Shown here piece by piece: positions 53,241-63,150 of a stretch of DNA of 64,000 nt. The translations under genes were made by a program, and so were the position numbers. Origin of the DNA: Streptomyces roseifaciens. Its GTDB lineage: Bacteria; Actinomycetota; Actinomycetes; Streptomycetales; Streptomycetaceae. Position 1 is the first letter of the stretch; each line of letters starts with the position of its first letter. The stretch lies in the NCBI RefSeq assembly GCF_001445655.1, contig NZ_LNBE01000004.1, forward strand, positions 2,863,218 to 2,927,217, written 5' to 3'. The notes below the pieces were generated by a model. The model was not told the origin of the DNA. It worked only from the letters and a program-made list of their open reading frames with translations, and made no database searches.

Positions 53241-55234
53241 GGTGTGGGTGACCCTCCGATCGGTGAGGACGGTCGCAGCGAGAACACGTGCGCGGGCGCG
53301 ATGGAACGGCCCGGCTCGAGGCGCACATAGTTGTCCCTGCCCCAGTGATAGGTCTCTCCGGTGAGCTCGTCGCGCACCGGGACGGACTCGTGCCACGCGA
53401 GGCCGAGTTCCGGCATGTCCAACGAGACCGTGGCCTCCTGGGTGTGGTGGGGGTCGAGGTTGACGACCGTGAGTACGCACGAGCCGCCCGCCCGCTTGGA
53501 ATAGGCGATGACGGCGTCGTTGTCGGCGTAATGGAAACGCAAGTTGCGCAGTCGCTGCAGGGCGGGATGGCGCCGGCGCAGCCGGTTCAGCAGGGTGATC
53601 AGCGGGGCCAGGCTGCGGCCCTCGCGTTCGGCCGCGTCCCAGTCGCGCGGGCGCAGCTGGTATTTCTCCGAGTCCAGGTATTCCTCGCTCCCGGGGTGCA
53701 CCGGAGCGTTCTCGCACAGCTCGTATCCGGCGTACATGCCCCAGGTCGGCGAGAGCGTCGCGGCGAGCACGGCGCGCGCCTCGAAGGCGGCCCGGCCGCC
53801 GTTCTGCAGATAGGCGTGCAGGATGTCGGGGGTGTTCACGAAGAGGTTGGGCCGCATCGACGCGGACGCCTCCCCGGAGAGCTCGGTGAGATAGTCCGTG
53901 AGCTCCTGCTTGGTGTTGCGCCAGGTGAAATAGGTGTAGGACTGCTGGAAGCCGATCGCGCCGAGCGTGCGCATCATCGCGGGCCGGGTGAAGGCCTCGG
54001 CGAGGAAGACGACGTCCGGGTCGGTGCGGCCGATCTCGGCGATCACCTTCTCCCAGAACGCCACCGGCTTGGTGTGCGGATTGTCGACGCGGAAGATCCG
54101 TACGCCGTGCCCCATCCAGAACCGCAGCACCCGCAGGCTCTCGCGGACCAGCCCGTCGAAGTCCTCGTCGAAGGCCAGGGGATAGATGTCCTGGTACTTC
54201 TTGGGCGGGTTCTCGGCGTAGGCGATGGTGCCGTCGGCGCGGTGGTGGAACCACTCGGGGTGCTTGGCGACCCAGGGGTGGTCCGGGGAGCACTGCAGGG
54301 CGAAGTCGAGGGCGACCTCCATGCGCAGCTCGCGGGCGCGCGCGACGAAGTGGTCGAAGTCCTCGAAGGTGCCGAGGTCGGGGTGGAGGGCGTCGTGACC
54401 GCCCTCGGCCGAGCCGATCGCCCAGGGGCTGCCGACGTCGTACGGGCCCGCGGTGAGCGCGTTGTTGGGGCCCTTGCGGTAGGCGGTGCCGATGGGGTGC
54501 ACCGGCGGCAGGTAGACGACGTCGAAGCCCATCGCGGCGATGGCCGGCAGCCGCCGTGCCGCCGTGCGGAGCGTACCGCTGCGGGCGGGCCGGCGCCCTT
54601 CCGCGGGCGTCGCCCCCTCCGAGCGCGGGAACATCTCGTACCAGGAGCCGAACAGGGCCCGTTCGCGTTCCACCAGCACCGGCACGGGGCGGCTGGTGGA
54701 GACCAGCTCGCGCAGCGGGTGCTCGGCCAGCGCCGCCGTGACGGGCGGCGCGAGGGCGGCGGCGAGCCGTGCGGTGGGCGGGCGGCCCGGGTCGCGCAGC
54801 GCGTCGACCGCGGCCAGCACCGCCTCGCGGCCCTCCTTCTTCGGCACCCCGGCGGCGGCGCGCTCGTAGATCAGCGCCCCTTCCTCCAGGACGAGTTGGA
54901 CGTCCATCCCGGCCGGGATCTTCACCGAGGCCCGGTGCCGCCAGGTCGCCACCGGATCGCTCCAGGCCTCCACCGCGTACGTCCAGCGGCCCTCCGAGCC
55001 GGGGGTGACGTCCGCGCCCCAGCGGTCGGAGCCGGGCGCGAGTTCGCGCATGGGGGTCCAGGGGCCGCTGCGGCCCGCCGGGTCGCGCAGCACCACGTTG
55101 GCGCCGAGCGCGTCGTGGCCCTCGCGGAAGACGGTGGCGGTGACCTGGAAGGTCTCGCCGACGACCGCCTTGACCGGCCGGCGGCCGCAGTCCACGAGCG
55201 GCCCGAGGTCCAGGACGGGGATACGACCGATCAT
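53237..55234 (-). CDS. glgE: Alpha-1,4-glucan:maltose-1-phosphate maltosyltransferase
   Basis: A 665-residue GH13_3 enzyme that extends alpha-1,4-glucan with maltosyl units from maltose-1-phosphate. Counting from the ATG at 55234, the catalytic residues fall at Asp384 ([10 protein letters not shown]), Glu413 (FLAEAFTRP) and Asp470 (NTPDILHAY), each exactly ten positions before Asp394, Glu423 and Asp480 of the S. coelicolor enzyme. The N-terminal beta domain starts [20 protein letters not shown]. It is the first gene of the operon with treS overlapping. A 727-bp gap shared with glgP lies upstream. Confidence 0.97.
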
Positions 55235-55961
55235 GGGATCACCTGGGAGTTCGACGGAATCGGAGGGGCGGTGCGGGTGGGGCGAAACATCGGGTCTGGC
55301 GAGTTCTGCTCTTTCTATCTGCTCCGCCGGCGGTCGGCCGGGTGCGGGCATGACTGCTCCTGACCGCGTTCACTCGGGTGGGTGCGGAAGACGTGCGGAG
55401 GGGCGTGGGACGCGTACACGAGGCGGCGGCGGACTGCGACTCCCTGCATACCGCTTGAGCTTTCCCACCGGTCCCGGCCGGGCATGCCCGCACCGTGGGA
55501 CCTACCGGTGCGTAGTTCCCGTGGCACCCGGTGGGGAGGATGGTCGGCACGCCGTCACCCGTACGAAGTCTCCCCGTTGGGCCGATCGTGTGCAATGCGC
55601 GAAAACCGGGTAACCGGCGGCCAGACGGGGGAATGGCGCTCCGCTCCGGTCGTCGAAGGCCGTAGCGGTAACCGGCCGCCGCCGTTCCCGCTGTACGCGC
55701 GGCGTATTTACGCCTCGTACAGGTGCATCAGCCGCGGGGACGACGCGTGCGGTCCGCTTCTCCGTACCGTCCACCATACGGACGCCGTTCCCGGCCATGC
55801 ACCCGTCCGCCGGGCGTACCGGGCGTACCGGGCGCACCGGGCGGCAGCCGGGGCTCCGGCAACCGCCCCAGGGGGCGCACTTCCCGCCTGCACCTGCCAG
55901 GAGCAGGCAGTTGCCGCGAAGCGCCACGAAGCCCCCGGGCGTCCCCGCTACCGTCGTGGGG
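55235..55961. other. 727-bp divergent gap between glgE and glgP
   Basis: No credible gene: frames here lack ribosome sites and homology. It must hold the promoters of the glgE operon and glgP. A GGTAACCGGC-containing motif occurs twice (about 55609-55622 and 55667-55680), and GCACCG/CGGTGC arms flank 9 bp near 55488-55509. These could be sites for a regulator of glycogen or trehalose metabolism, but no known class is recognised. Confidence 0.5.
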
Positions 55962-58589
55962 GTGAAGGCCATTCGTCGATTCAGTGTGCGCCCCGTTCTG
56001 CCGGAGCCCCTACGACCGCTCAGTGAGCTGGCGCGCAATCTGCGCTGGTCCTGGCACCCCGAGACCCGTGAGCTCTTCCAGGCCGTCGACCCCGAGGGCT
56101 GGCGGGCCGCCGCCGGCGACCCGCTGCGGCTGCTGGGCTCGGTCCCCGCGGCGCGGCTCGCGGCCCTCGCGGACGACCGCCGCTTCCGCCGCCGGCTCGC
56201 CGCCGCAGCCGACGACCTGCAGGACTACCTCACCGGCCGGCGCTGGTACCAGGAGCAGCCCGAGGGGCTGCCCGCCGCCATCGCCTACTTCTCGCCCGAA
56301 TTCGGCATCACCGCCGCCCTCCCGCAGTACAGCGGCGGGCTCGGCATCCTCGCCGGCGACCACCTGAAGTCCGCCAGCGACCTCGGCGTCCCCCTCATCG
56401 GCGTCGGACTGCTCTACCGGCACGGCTACTTCCGCCAGTCCCTCTCCCGCGAGGGCTGGCAGCAGGAGCACTACCCCCTGCTCGACCCCAACGAGCTCCC
56501 GCTCACCATGCTGCGCGAGCCCGACGGCAACCCCAGCCGCATCGCCCTCGCCCTCCCCGGCGGCCGCTCCCTGCGCGCCTACATCTGGCAGGCCCGGGTC
56601 GGCCGGGTGCCGCTGCTGCTCCTCGACTCCGACGTCGAGGAGAACGGCCCCGGCGAGCGCGAGGTCACCGACCGGCTCTACGGCGGGGGCGGCGAGCACC
56701 GGCTGCTGCAGGAGATGCTCCTGGGCATCGGCGGCGTCCGCGCCGTGCGCACCTACTGCCGCCTGACCGGCCACCCCGAACCCGAGGTCTTCCACACCAA
56801 CGAGGGCCACGCCGGCTTCCTCGGCCTGGAGCGCATCCGCGAACTGGTCGACGACGGGCTGGACTTCGACGCCGCCCTGGAGCGCGCCCGCGCCGGAGCC
56901 GTCTTCACCACCCACACCCCCGTGCCCGCCGGCATCGACCGCTTCGACCGCGAGCTGGTCGCCCGCCACTTCGGCGCCGCCGGCGAACTGCCCGGCATCG
57001 ACGTCGAACGCGTCCTCGAACTGGGCCTGGAGACCTACCCCGGCGGCGAGCCCAACCTCTTCAACATGGCCGTCATGGGGCTGCGGCTCGCACAGCGCGC
57101 CAACGGCGTCTCCACCCTCCACGGGCAGGTCAGCCGGCAGATGTTCGCCGGCCTGTGGCCGGGCTTCGACGCCGAGGAAGTGCCCATCGACTCCGTCACC
57201 AACGGCGTCCACGCCCCCACCTGGGTCGCTCCCGAGGTGATGCGCCTGGGCGCCCGCCGGGTCGGCGCCGGCCGCGCCGAGGACGCCCTGGCCGTCGGCG
57301 GCGCCCAGCGCTGGGACGCCGTCGCCGACATCCCCGACGCCGACATCTGGGAGCTGCGCCGCACCCTGCGCGAACAGCTCGTCGAGGAGGTGCGCGAGAG
57401 GCTGCGCGCCGCCTGGCGCGAGCGCGGCGCCGGCACCGCCGAGCTCGGCTGGATCGACGGCGTGCTCGACCCCGGCGTCCTCACCATCGGCTTCGCCCGC
57501 CGCGTGCCCTCCTACAAGCGCCTCACCCTCATGCTCCGCGACCGCGACCGCCTCATGGACCTCCTCCTGCACCCCGAGCGGCCCGTGCAGATCGTCGTCG
57601 CCGGCAAGGCCCACCCCGCCGACGACAGCGGCAAGCGCCTCGTGCAGGAGCTCGTGCGCTTCGCCGACGACCCGCGCGTGCGCCGCCGCCTGGTCTTCCT
57701 GCCCGACTACGGCATGGCCATGGCCCAGCGGCTCTACCCCGGCTGCGACGTCTGGCTCAACAACCCGCTGCGCCCCCTGGAGGCCTGTGGCACCTCGGGG
57801 ATGAAGGCCGCCCTCAACGGCTGTCTCAACCTCTCGGTGCTCGACGGCTGGTGGGACGAGTGGTACGAGCCCGACTTCGGCTGGGCGATCCCCACCGCCG
57901 ACGGCGCGGCCATGGACGACAACCGCCGTGACGACCTGGAGGCGGCCGCCCTCTACGACCTGCTGGAGCGGCGCGTGGCCCCGCGCTTCTACGACCGGAC
58001 GCAGGGCGGGCTCCCCGGCCGCTGGATCGAGATGGTGCGCCGCACGCTGACCACGCTCGGCCCGAAGGTCCTCGCCGGGCGCATGGTGCGCGAGTACGTG
58101 GAGCGGCTCTACGCCCCCGCCGCCGAGGCCCAGCGTGCCCTCACCCCCGCCGCGGCGAGCGAGCTGGCCGCCTGGAAGGCCCGGGTGCGGGCCGGGTGGC
58201 CGGGCGTGGCCGTCGACCACGTGGAGGCCGTCGCCGACACCGCCCTCAACGGCACCGCGACCCTGGGCTCGACGGTCTCCCTGCGGGTGAGCGTCACGCT
58301 CGGCTCGCTGGACCCGGCGGACGTGGAGGTGCAGGCCGTGGCCGGGCGGGTCGACCCCACCGACCGGCTGAGCCAGACCGCCACGTTCCCCCTCAAGCCG
58401 GCCGGCGGCCCCGCCCTGGACGGCCGCCGCCTGTACGAGGGACCGCTCACCCTCGACCGCACGGGCCCCTTCGGCTACACCGTCCGCATCCTGCCCTCGC
58501 ACCGGCTGCTGTCCAGCGGCGCGGAGATGGGCCTGGTGACGCTGCCGTCGGAGGCGACGGGCGAGGCGGCGGGGGTGCTGTTGCGCTGA
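55962..58589 (+). CDS. glgP: Alpha-glucan phosphorylase (short-type, GlgP)
   Basis: An 875-residue glycogen phosphorylase of the alpha-glucan-phosphorylase type with a DUF3417 N-terminal domain (PLSELARNLRWSWHPETREL). It releases glucose-1-phosphate from the glucan made by GlgE and GlgB. Conserved segments include YFSPEFGITAALPQYSGGLG, VTNGVHAPTWVAPEVMRLG, the arginine segment GFARRVPSYKRLTLM and the PLP-lysine motif ACGTSGMKAALNG. The GTG at 55962 is the first plausible start; its ribosome site is weak. A C-terminal beta domain of about 130 residues follows the catalytic core. It diverges from glgE, so synthesis and breakdown share one control region. Confidence 0.96.
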   Translation: MKAIRRFSVRPVLPEPLRPLSELARNLRWSWHPETRELFQAVDPEGWRAAAGDPLRLLGSVPAARLAALADDRRFRRRLAAAADDLQDYLTGRRWYQEQPEGLPAAIAYFSPEFGITAALPQYSGGLGILAGDHLKSASDLGVPLIGVGLLYRHGYFRQSLSREGWQQEHYPLLDPNELPLTMLREPDGNPSRIALALPGGRSLRAYIWQARVGRVPLLLLDSDVEENGPGEREVTDRLYGGGGEHRLLQEMLLGIGGVRAVRTYCRLTGHPEPEVFHTNEGHAGFLGLERIRELVDDGLDFDAALERARAGAVFTTHTPVPAGIDRFDRELVARHFGAAGELPGIDVERVLELGLETYPGGEPNLFNMAVMGLRLAQRANGVSTLHGQVSRQMFAGLWPGFDAEEVPIDSVTNGVHAPTWVAPEVMRLGARRVGAGRAEDALAVGGAQRWDAVADIPDADIWELRRTLREQLVEEVRERLRAAWRERGAGTAELGWIDGVLDPGVLTIGFARRVPSYKRLTLMLRDRDRLMDLLLHPERPVQIVVAGKAHPADDSGKRLVQELVRFADDPRVRRRLVFLPDYGMAMAQRLYPGCDVWLNNPLRPLEACGTSGMKAALNGCLNLSVLDGWWDEWYEPDFGWAIPTADGAAMDDNRRDDLEAAALYDLLERRVAPRFYDRTQGGLPGRWIEMVRRTLTTLGPKVLAGRMVREYVERLYAPAAEAQRALTPAAASELAAWKARVRAGWPGVAVDHVEAVADTALNGTATLGSTVSLRVSVTLGSLDPADVEVQAVAGRVDPTDRLSQTATFPLKPAGGPALDGRRLYEGPLTLDRTGPFGYTVRILPSHRLLSSGAEMGLVTLPSEATGEAAGVLLR

Positions 58590-58618
58590 CGCGCGGTCGC
58601 CCCGTGCGTACATGCGTA

Positions 58619-58660
58619 GGGCGCCGTCCGGGGGAGTCATGCTCACCCCGGACGGCGCCC
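58619..58660. terminator. Bidirectional hairpin after glgP
   Basis: Perfect 15-bp arms (GGGCGCCGTCCGGGG and its complement) around a 12-nt loop, between the convergent glgP and M4 protease genes. Confidence 0.82.
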
Positions 58661-58700
58661 GGTTCAAGGGGTTCGCCGCTGTCTCGCGGTTCGTGCGTGG

Positions 58701-58737
58701 CTGGTCGCGCAGTTCCCCGCGCCCCTCACGGGGCGCA
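58701..58737. repeat. Common Streptomyces 'GCGCAGTTCCCCGCGCCCCT' element
   Basis: The sequence GCGCAGTTCCCCGCGCCCCT, with CTGGT before it and CACGGGGCGC after it, is a motif I recognise from many Streptomyces intergenic regions. It pairs internally (GGGGCGC with GCGCCCC). Confidence 0.65.
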
Positions 58738-58745
58738 TGGAGAAC

Positions 58746-61040
58746 TCAGAAGCTCAGCTTCCAGCTGTTGACCGTGCCGCTGTCCGCCGAGTACACGTCC
58801 TGCACCTGCAACTTCCACGTGCCGGTGGCGGAGACGCCCGAGGCGTCGACCGTGTAGCTGGCCTTCACGTCCTCCGCGGAGTCCCAGGCGTCCGAGTCCT
58901 TCAGCCGCCACGTCTTGCCGTCCGGCGCGACCAGGTCGATCCGCAGGTCGCCGCGGTAGGTGTGGGTGATGTTCACGTCCACCTTGAGGGCGGAGGAGCC
59001 GTTGCCGCTGCGGGTCACGACGACCGGCGAGGTCACGGCGCCGCCCGCGTCCGGGATCGCGACGGGGGTGTTGTTCTCGAAGACGCTGCCGCCGCCCGTG
59101 GTGTTCACGGTCCACTTGAAGGACGCGCTCGAGGACTTGCCGGCCGAGTCCTTGACCGTGACGGTCACGTTGCCGGTGCCGGTGGCGGTCGGCGTGCCGG
59201 AGATCAGACCGGTGGAGGCGTTGATCGACAGGCCCGCGGGCAGGCCGGTGGCCGAGTAGCTCAGGGCACCGGAGTTGCTGCTGGTGGCCTTGATCTGCAG
59301 GGAGACGGCGGTGTTCACGATGCTCGTCTGGTCACCGGGCGCGGTGATGCTGACCCCGGTCCCGGGGGTGGCCCGGCTGCCGACGTTGACGGCCGCCCAG
59401 GCGTTGGCCACGTTGTTGTACGTCTCGCTGCCCACGCCGAAGAGCTCACCGGCGGCCCACAGCGTCGCGTCGCGCGCACCGGCGTAGTTGGTGTTCGACT
59501 GCATGCGCCCGGTCAGCGCCTTGAACCAGATCTTCGCGGCGTTGTCCCGGCCGATGCCGGTCACGGGCAGGTTGTCGGAGGTCGGCGAGTCGTAGGAGAC
59601 GCCGTTGATCACCTTCGCGCCGCTGCCCTCGGAGGCGAGGTAGAACCAGTGGTTGGCGGGGCCCGACGAGTAGTGCACGTCGATGCCGCCGATGCCCGAG
59701 TACCAGGCGTCCTTGGAGCGGGTGTCCTTGCTGGGCTTGTCCATGTAGCGCAGCGGGGAGCCGTTGCCGTTGATGTCGATCTTCTCGCCGACGAGGTAGT
59801 CGCCGACGTCGTTGGGGTTGTTCGCCCAGAACTCCACGGCGGCGGCGAAGATGTCGGAGGTGGCCTCGTTGAGGCCGCCGGACTCGCCCGCGTAGGTGAG
59901 GTTGGCGGTCGCCGAGGTGACGCCGTGCGTCATCTCGTGCGCGGCCACGTCGATCGAGGTCAGCGGCTTGGCGTTGCCGGAGCCGTCGCCGTACGTCATG
60001 CAGAAGCAGTCGTCCGACCAGAAGGCGTTGACGTAGTTGTTGCCGTAGTGCACCCGGCTGTACGCGCCCACGCCGTCACCGCGGATGCCGCTGCGCCCGT
60101 GCACGTTCTTGTAGTAGTCCCACGTCAGCTGGGCGCCGTAGTGCGCGTCCACGCCGGCGGTGGCCGCGTCGCTGGTGGTGCCGTTGCCCCAGACGTCGTC
60201 GGCGTCGGTGAAGAGGGTGCCGGTGCCGGAGGAGCCGCGGTTGAGGTTGTAGGTCTTGTGGCCGCCGCGCGAGGCGTCGTTGAGCTGGTAGGAGCCGCCC
60301 GACTGCGAGGTGCCGATGGTCACCTGACCGCTGTACTTGCTGTTGCCGGTGCCCTGCTTGACACCCTGGAACTCGAAGAGCTTCTCGCCCGTCCGCGCGT
60401 CGGTGATGACGTGCAGCTCGTTGGGCGTGCCGTCCTCCTGGAGGCCGCCGACGACGGTCTCGTAGGCGAGGACCGGCTTGCCGCTCGCGGCCCAGATCAC
60501 CTTGCGGGGCGCCCGGTCGGCCTTGCCGGCCTTCGAGCCCTGCGCGCCCGCGGCCTTCACGGCCTCCTTCTCGGCGGCGGCCGCCGAGAAGGACGGGGTG
60601 GTCGTCGCGATCGTCATCCGGGCCTTGGTCGCCTTGGCGACGCTCTTGACGCCGCCGCCCTTGGTGGCGTCCACGACGAGGTCGCCGCCGAGCACCGGCA
60701 GGCCCTCGTACGTCCGCTCGTAGCGGGTGTGGGTCGTGCCGTTGACGTCCTTGACGACGTCCTTGACGACCAGCTTCTCCTTGGCGCCGAGGCCCAGGGT
60801 CCGCGCGGTCTCCGCCTTGGTCGCGTCGGCCTGGCGGATCAGCTCGGCGCGCTGCGAGGGAGTGAGCTTCACGGGCATGGCGCCCGGGTCGGCCTTGGCG
60901 ACGACCTTGCGCGGTGCGCTGCCCGCTCCGTCGTCGGTGCGGGCGGCCGCGGTCCCGGTCTGGGTGCCGACGGCGAGCATCGCCGAGACGGCGACCAGCG
61001 CGCCGGCGGCGACGGCTCTCTTCTGGGGGGTGGGTCTCAC
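58746..61040 (-). CDS. Secreted M4 (thermolysin-family) metalloprotease with P domain
   Basis: A 764-residue zinc protease. A signal peptide (about 1-33, ending GTAAART) precedes an FTP/PepSY propeptide that keeps it inactive (about 45-215). The catalytic domain (about 220-520) has HEMTH in IDVAAHEMTHGVTS and the third zinc ligand in GGLNEATSDIFAAA; the substrate and metal residues are typical of thermolysins. A C-terminal HHYSSGP-like motif (GIDVHYSSGPANHWFYL) carries the catalytic His. A putative Ig-like domain (about 530-620, GLPAGLSINASTGLISGTPT) and a proprotein-convertase P domain (about 640-764, THTYRGDLRIDLVAPDGKTW) follow. Complete and intact; secreted by the Sec route. Confidence 0.95.
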   Translation of the reverse strand: MRPTPQKRAVAAGALVAVSAMLAVGTQTGTAAARTDDGAGSAPRKVVAKADPGAMPVKLTPSQRAELIRQADATKAETARTLGLGAKEKLVVKDVVKDVNGTTHTRYERTYEGLPVLGGDLVVDATKGGGVKSVAKATKARMTIATTTPSFSAAAAEKEAVKAAGAQGSKAGKADRAPRKVIWAASGKPVLAYETVVGGLQEDGTPNELHVITDARTGEKLFEFQGVKQGTGNSKYSGQVTIGTSQSGGSYQLNDASRGGHKTYNLNRGSSGTGTLFTDADDVWGNGTTSDAATAGVDAHYGAQLTWDYYKNVHGRSGIRGDGVGAYSRVHYGNNYVNAFWSDDCFCMTYGDGSGNAKPLTSIDVAAHEMTHGVTSATANLTYAGESGGLNEATSDIFAAAVEFWANNPNDVGDYLVGEKIDINGNGSPLRYMDKPSKDTRSKDAWYSGIGGIDVHYSSGPANHWFYLASEGSGAKVINGVSYDSPTSDNLPVTGIGRDNAAKIWFKALTGRMQSNTNYAGARDATLWAAGELFGVGSETYNNVANAWAAVNVGSRATPGTGVSITAPGDQTSIVNTAVSLQIKATSSNSGALSYSATGLPAGLSINASTGLISGTPTATGTGNVTVTVKDSAGKSSSASFKWTVNTTGGGSVFENNTPVAIPDAGGAVTSPVVVTRSGNGSSALKVDVNITHTYRGDLRIDLVAPDGKTWRLKDSDAWDSAEDVKASYTVDASGVSATGTWKLQVQDVYSADSGTVNSWKLSF

Positions 61041-61563
61041 GCTGACTCCTTCTGCGAGGGCAGATCAGGCAGAACAGAACAGGTGGAGCTGGGGCCGATG
61101 GATCCCGTCCGATGGGTCCGGTCCGATGAATCCGGCGGGTGCGGTGAAACGTCGTGGAGCGCTGCGCTTCCCCGTGTGCGGTGGCCGCCGGGTGCTGCCG
61201 GTCGGTGCCGCGGGACGGGGGTGGGAGGCGTGGGGCCTCGGGGGACAGCAGGCGATGCAACGTGCCGGTGGAGCGGGGCCGACGCCCGGTGGCCGTGCCG
61301 TGGGGAGCCGCGCGTCAGTGGAGGGAAGAGTGCCATCGCAGGCATGTACGTGTCAGGAGTCCGGAGGCAAGTTGGCCGGAATCCGTCCGTTGACGAAAGA
61401 ACGAGGTCCGCATAGCGGTGCGGGGCGGTGCCTGTCGCGGCCGCCACGCGTCCGGGCCGGTCGTAAATGGCTGGCGCGCGTCGTGACGCGGCGGGATCCT
61501 CCGGAGTGTCCCGGCCGGTGCGAGCCCCTGTGATCGCGCTCCGGCCCGCCCGGAAGGGGAGCC
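61041..61563. other. 523-bp gap upstream of the M4 protease and carboxylesterase
   Basis: No gene is seen. It contains three tandem 14-bp repeats (61095-61136; CCGATGGATCCCGT, CCGATGGGTCCGGT, CCGATGAATCCGGC) near the M4 start, and should hold the promoters of both divergent genes. The longer frames here have neither homology nor ribosome sites. Confidence 0.55.
61095..61136. repeat. Three tandem 14-bp repeats upstream of the M4 protease
   Basis: Units CCGATGGATCCCGT, CCGATGGGTCCGGT and CCGATGAATCCGGC, two to four changes apart, 55 bp upstream of the M4 start. They may be a regulator-binding array. Confidence 0.6.
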
Positions 61564-63114
61564 ATGACGACCGCCGACGCGTCCGAGCAGCCCGAGCCGT
61601 CCGGGCCCCGGCCCGAAGTCCGTACCGTGGCCGGAGCGGTGCGCGGTACCCGGGAGGCGGGTGCGGCGGTCTTCCGCGGCATTCCGTTCGCCGAGCCGCC
61701 CGTGGGCCCGCTGCGCTTCGCCGCGCCGCGGCCGGTCCGGCGGTGGGACGGGGTGCGGGACGCCGTGTCGTACGGACCGCCGCCACCGCAAGGCGGCCAT
61801 TTCGGCATGGACGCGCTGGCGCAGGACGCGGTGGGCGGCGACTGGCTGACGGTCAACATCTGGTCCCCCGAGCCCGGCCCGGGCACAGGGCTCCCGGTGA
61901 TGGTGTGGATCCACGGCGGGGCCTACACCATCGGCATGTCCGGCCTCCCCGAGTACGACGGCGGCCGCCTGGCGCGGGACGGCGGCGTCGTCGTGGTGAC
62001 GTTCAACTACCGCGTGGGTCCCGAGGGCTTCGGGCAGTTCGAGGGGGCGCCCGCCAACCGGGGCCTGCTCGACCAGATCGCCGCCCTGGAGTGGGTGCGT
62101 GACAACATCGCGGCCTTCGGCGGCGACCCGGACCGCGTCACGGTCTTCGGCCAGTCGGCGGGCGGGGGATCGGTCGCCGCGCTGCTGGCGATGCCACGTG
62201 CGGCCGGGCTCTTCCGCCGGGCCGTCGCGCAGAGCGCGCAGGGCACGTTCTTCTCGCCGGAGCTGGCCGCCGACATCGCCGGTGCCTGCGCGGCCGGGCT
62301 GGGGCTGAGGCCCACGGCGGCCGACCTGGCCACGGTGGCCCCGGCGCGGCTGTCCGCCGCCGGCGATGCGGTCGGCGCCGAGGCGGCCCGGTGGGCGGAC
62401 CGCTGGGGGCGGGTCGCGCACAGGCCGATCCTGTTCTCGCCGGTCGTCGACGGCGATGCCCTGCCGGTCACTCCGTGGCAGGCCCTGGCCGACGGCGCAG
62501 GCCGGGACGTCGGCCTCCTCGTCGGCCACACCCGGGACGAGCAGCGGCTGTTCACCGCGCTCGACGGACTGCTCGGCCAGGTGACGCAGGAGCAGGCGAC
62601 CGCCGCCCTGGACGCCTTCGCCCCGGGCCCGGACGGTGCGCGCCGCTACCGCGAGGGTCTTCCTGCCGCGAGCCCGGAGGAGCTGTACGAACTGGTCCAG
62701 TCCGACTGGCTGTTCCGCATGCCTAGCCTCCACCTCGCCCAGGCGCAGACCGCCGCGGGCGGCCGGGCCCACGTCTACGAGCTGACCTGGCCCGCCCCGG
62801 GCATGGGCGGTGCCTTCGGCGCCTGCCACGGCCTCGACGTGCCGCTCGTCTTCGGCAACCTGGACCGCGGACAGCCGGCCGTGCTGATCGGCGAGGGCCC
62901 GCCCCCGGAGGCGGAGGCGCTGTCCGCCCGCATGCGCGCCGCATGGACGGCGTTCGCCGCCCACGGCGACCCCGGCTGGCCCGCGTACGACGCCGGACAG
63001 CGCCTCGTGCAGCTCTTCGGCACCGCACCGGCCGTCACCGCCTACCCGGAGGAGACTTCCCGCCTGGTCTGGCAGGACCACGCCTTTCCCGTGCTGCCGC
63101 TGACCGGCGGGTAG
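61564..63114 (+). CDS. Type B carboxylesterase / lipase
   Basis: A 516-residue alpha/beta-hydrolase of the type B carboxylesterase family. VRGTREAGAAVFRGIPFAEP is the typical N-terminus, the oxyanion-hole motif is VMVWIHGGAYTIGMSG, and the nucleophile serine lies in TVFGQSAGGGSVAALLAMPR. The catalytic His is probably in FGACHGLDVPLVFG, and an acidic residue in the middle (GHTRDEQRLF) completes the triad. There is no signal peptide, so it should act in the cytosol. The ATG at 61564 follows GGAAGGGGAGCC. Esters of unknown identity are the substrates. Confidence 0.93.
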   Translation: MTTADASEQPEPSGPRPEVRTVAGAVRGTREAGAAVFRGIPFAEPPVGPLRFAAPRPVRRWDGVRDAVSYGPPPPQGGHFGMDALAQDAVGGDWLTVNIWSPEPGPGTGLPVMVWIHGGAYTIGMSGLPEYDGGRLARDGGVVVVTFNYRVGPEGFGQFEGAPANRGLLDQIAALEWVRDNIAAFGGDPDRVTVFGQSAGGGSVAALLAMPRAAGLFRRAVAQSAQGTFFSPELAADIAGACAAGLGLRPTAADLATVAPARLSAAGDAVGAEAARWADRWGRVAHRPILFSPVVDGDALPVTPWQALADGAGRDVGLLVGHTRDEQRLFTALDGLLGQVTQEQATAALDAFAPGPDGARRYREGLPAASPEELYELVQSDWLFRMPSLHLAQAQTAAGGRAHVYELTWPAPGMGGAFGACHGLDVPLVFGNLDRGQPAVLIGEGPPPEAEALSARMRAAWTAFAAHGDPGWPAYDAGQRLVQLFGTAPAVTAYPEETSRLVWQDHAFPVLPLTGG

Positions 63115-63128
63115 CGCAGGCCCGGCCC

Positions 63129-63148
63129 GGGCCGCCCCCGGGCGGCCC
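63129..63148. terminator. Bidirectional hairpin between carboxylesterase and ABC exporter
   Basis: GGGCCGCC and GGCGGCCC on a CCCG loop, between two convergent stop codons 36 bp apart. Confidence 0.65.
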
Positions 63149-63150
63149 CG

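Noticed and set aside
55382..56026. Frames in the glgE-glgP gap
   Set aside because: They lack ribosome sites, homology and codon bias, and overlap the expected promoter region.
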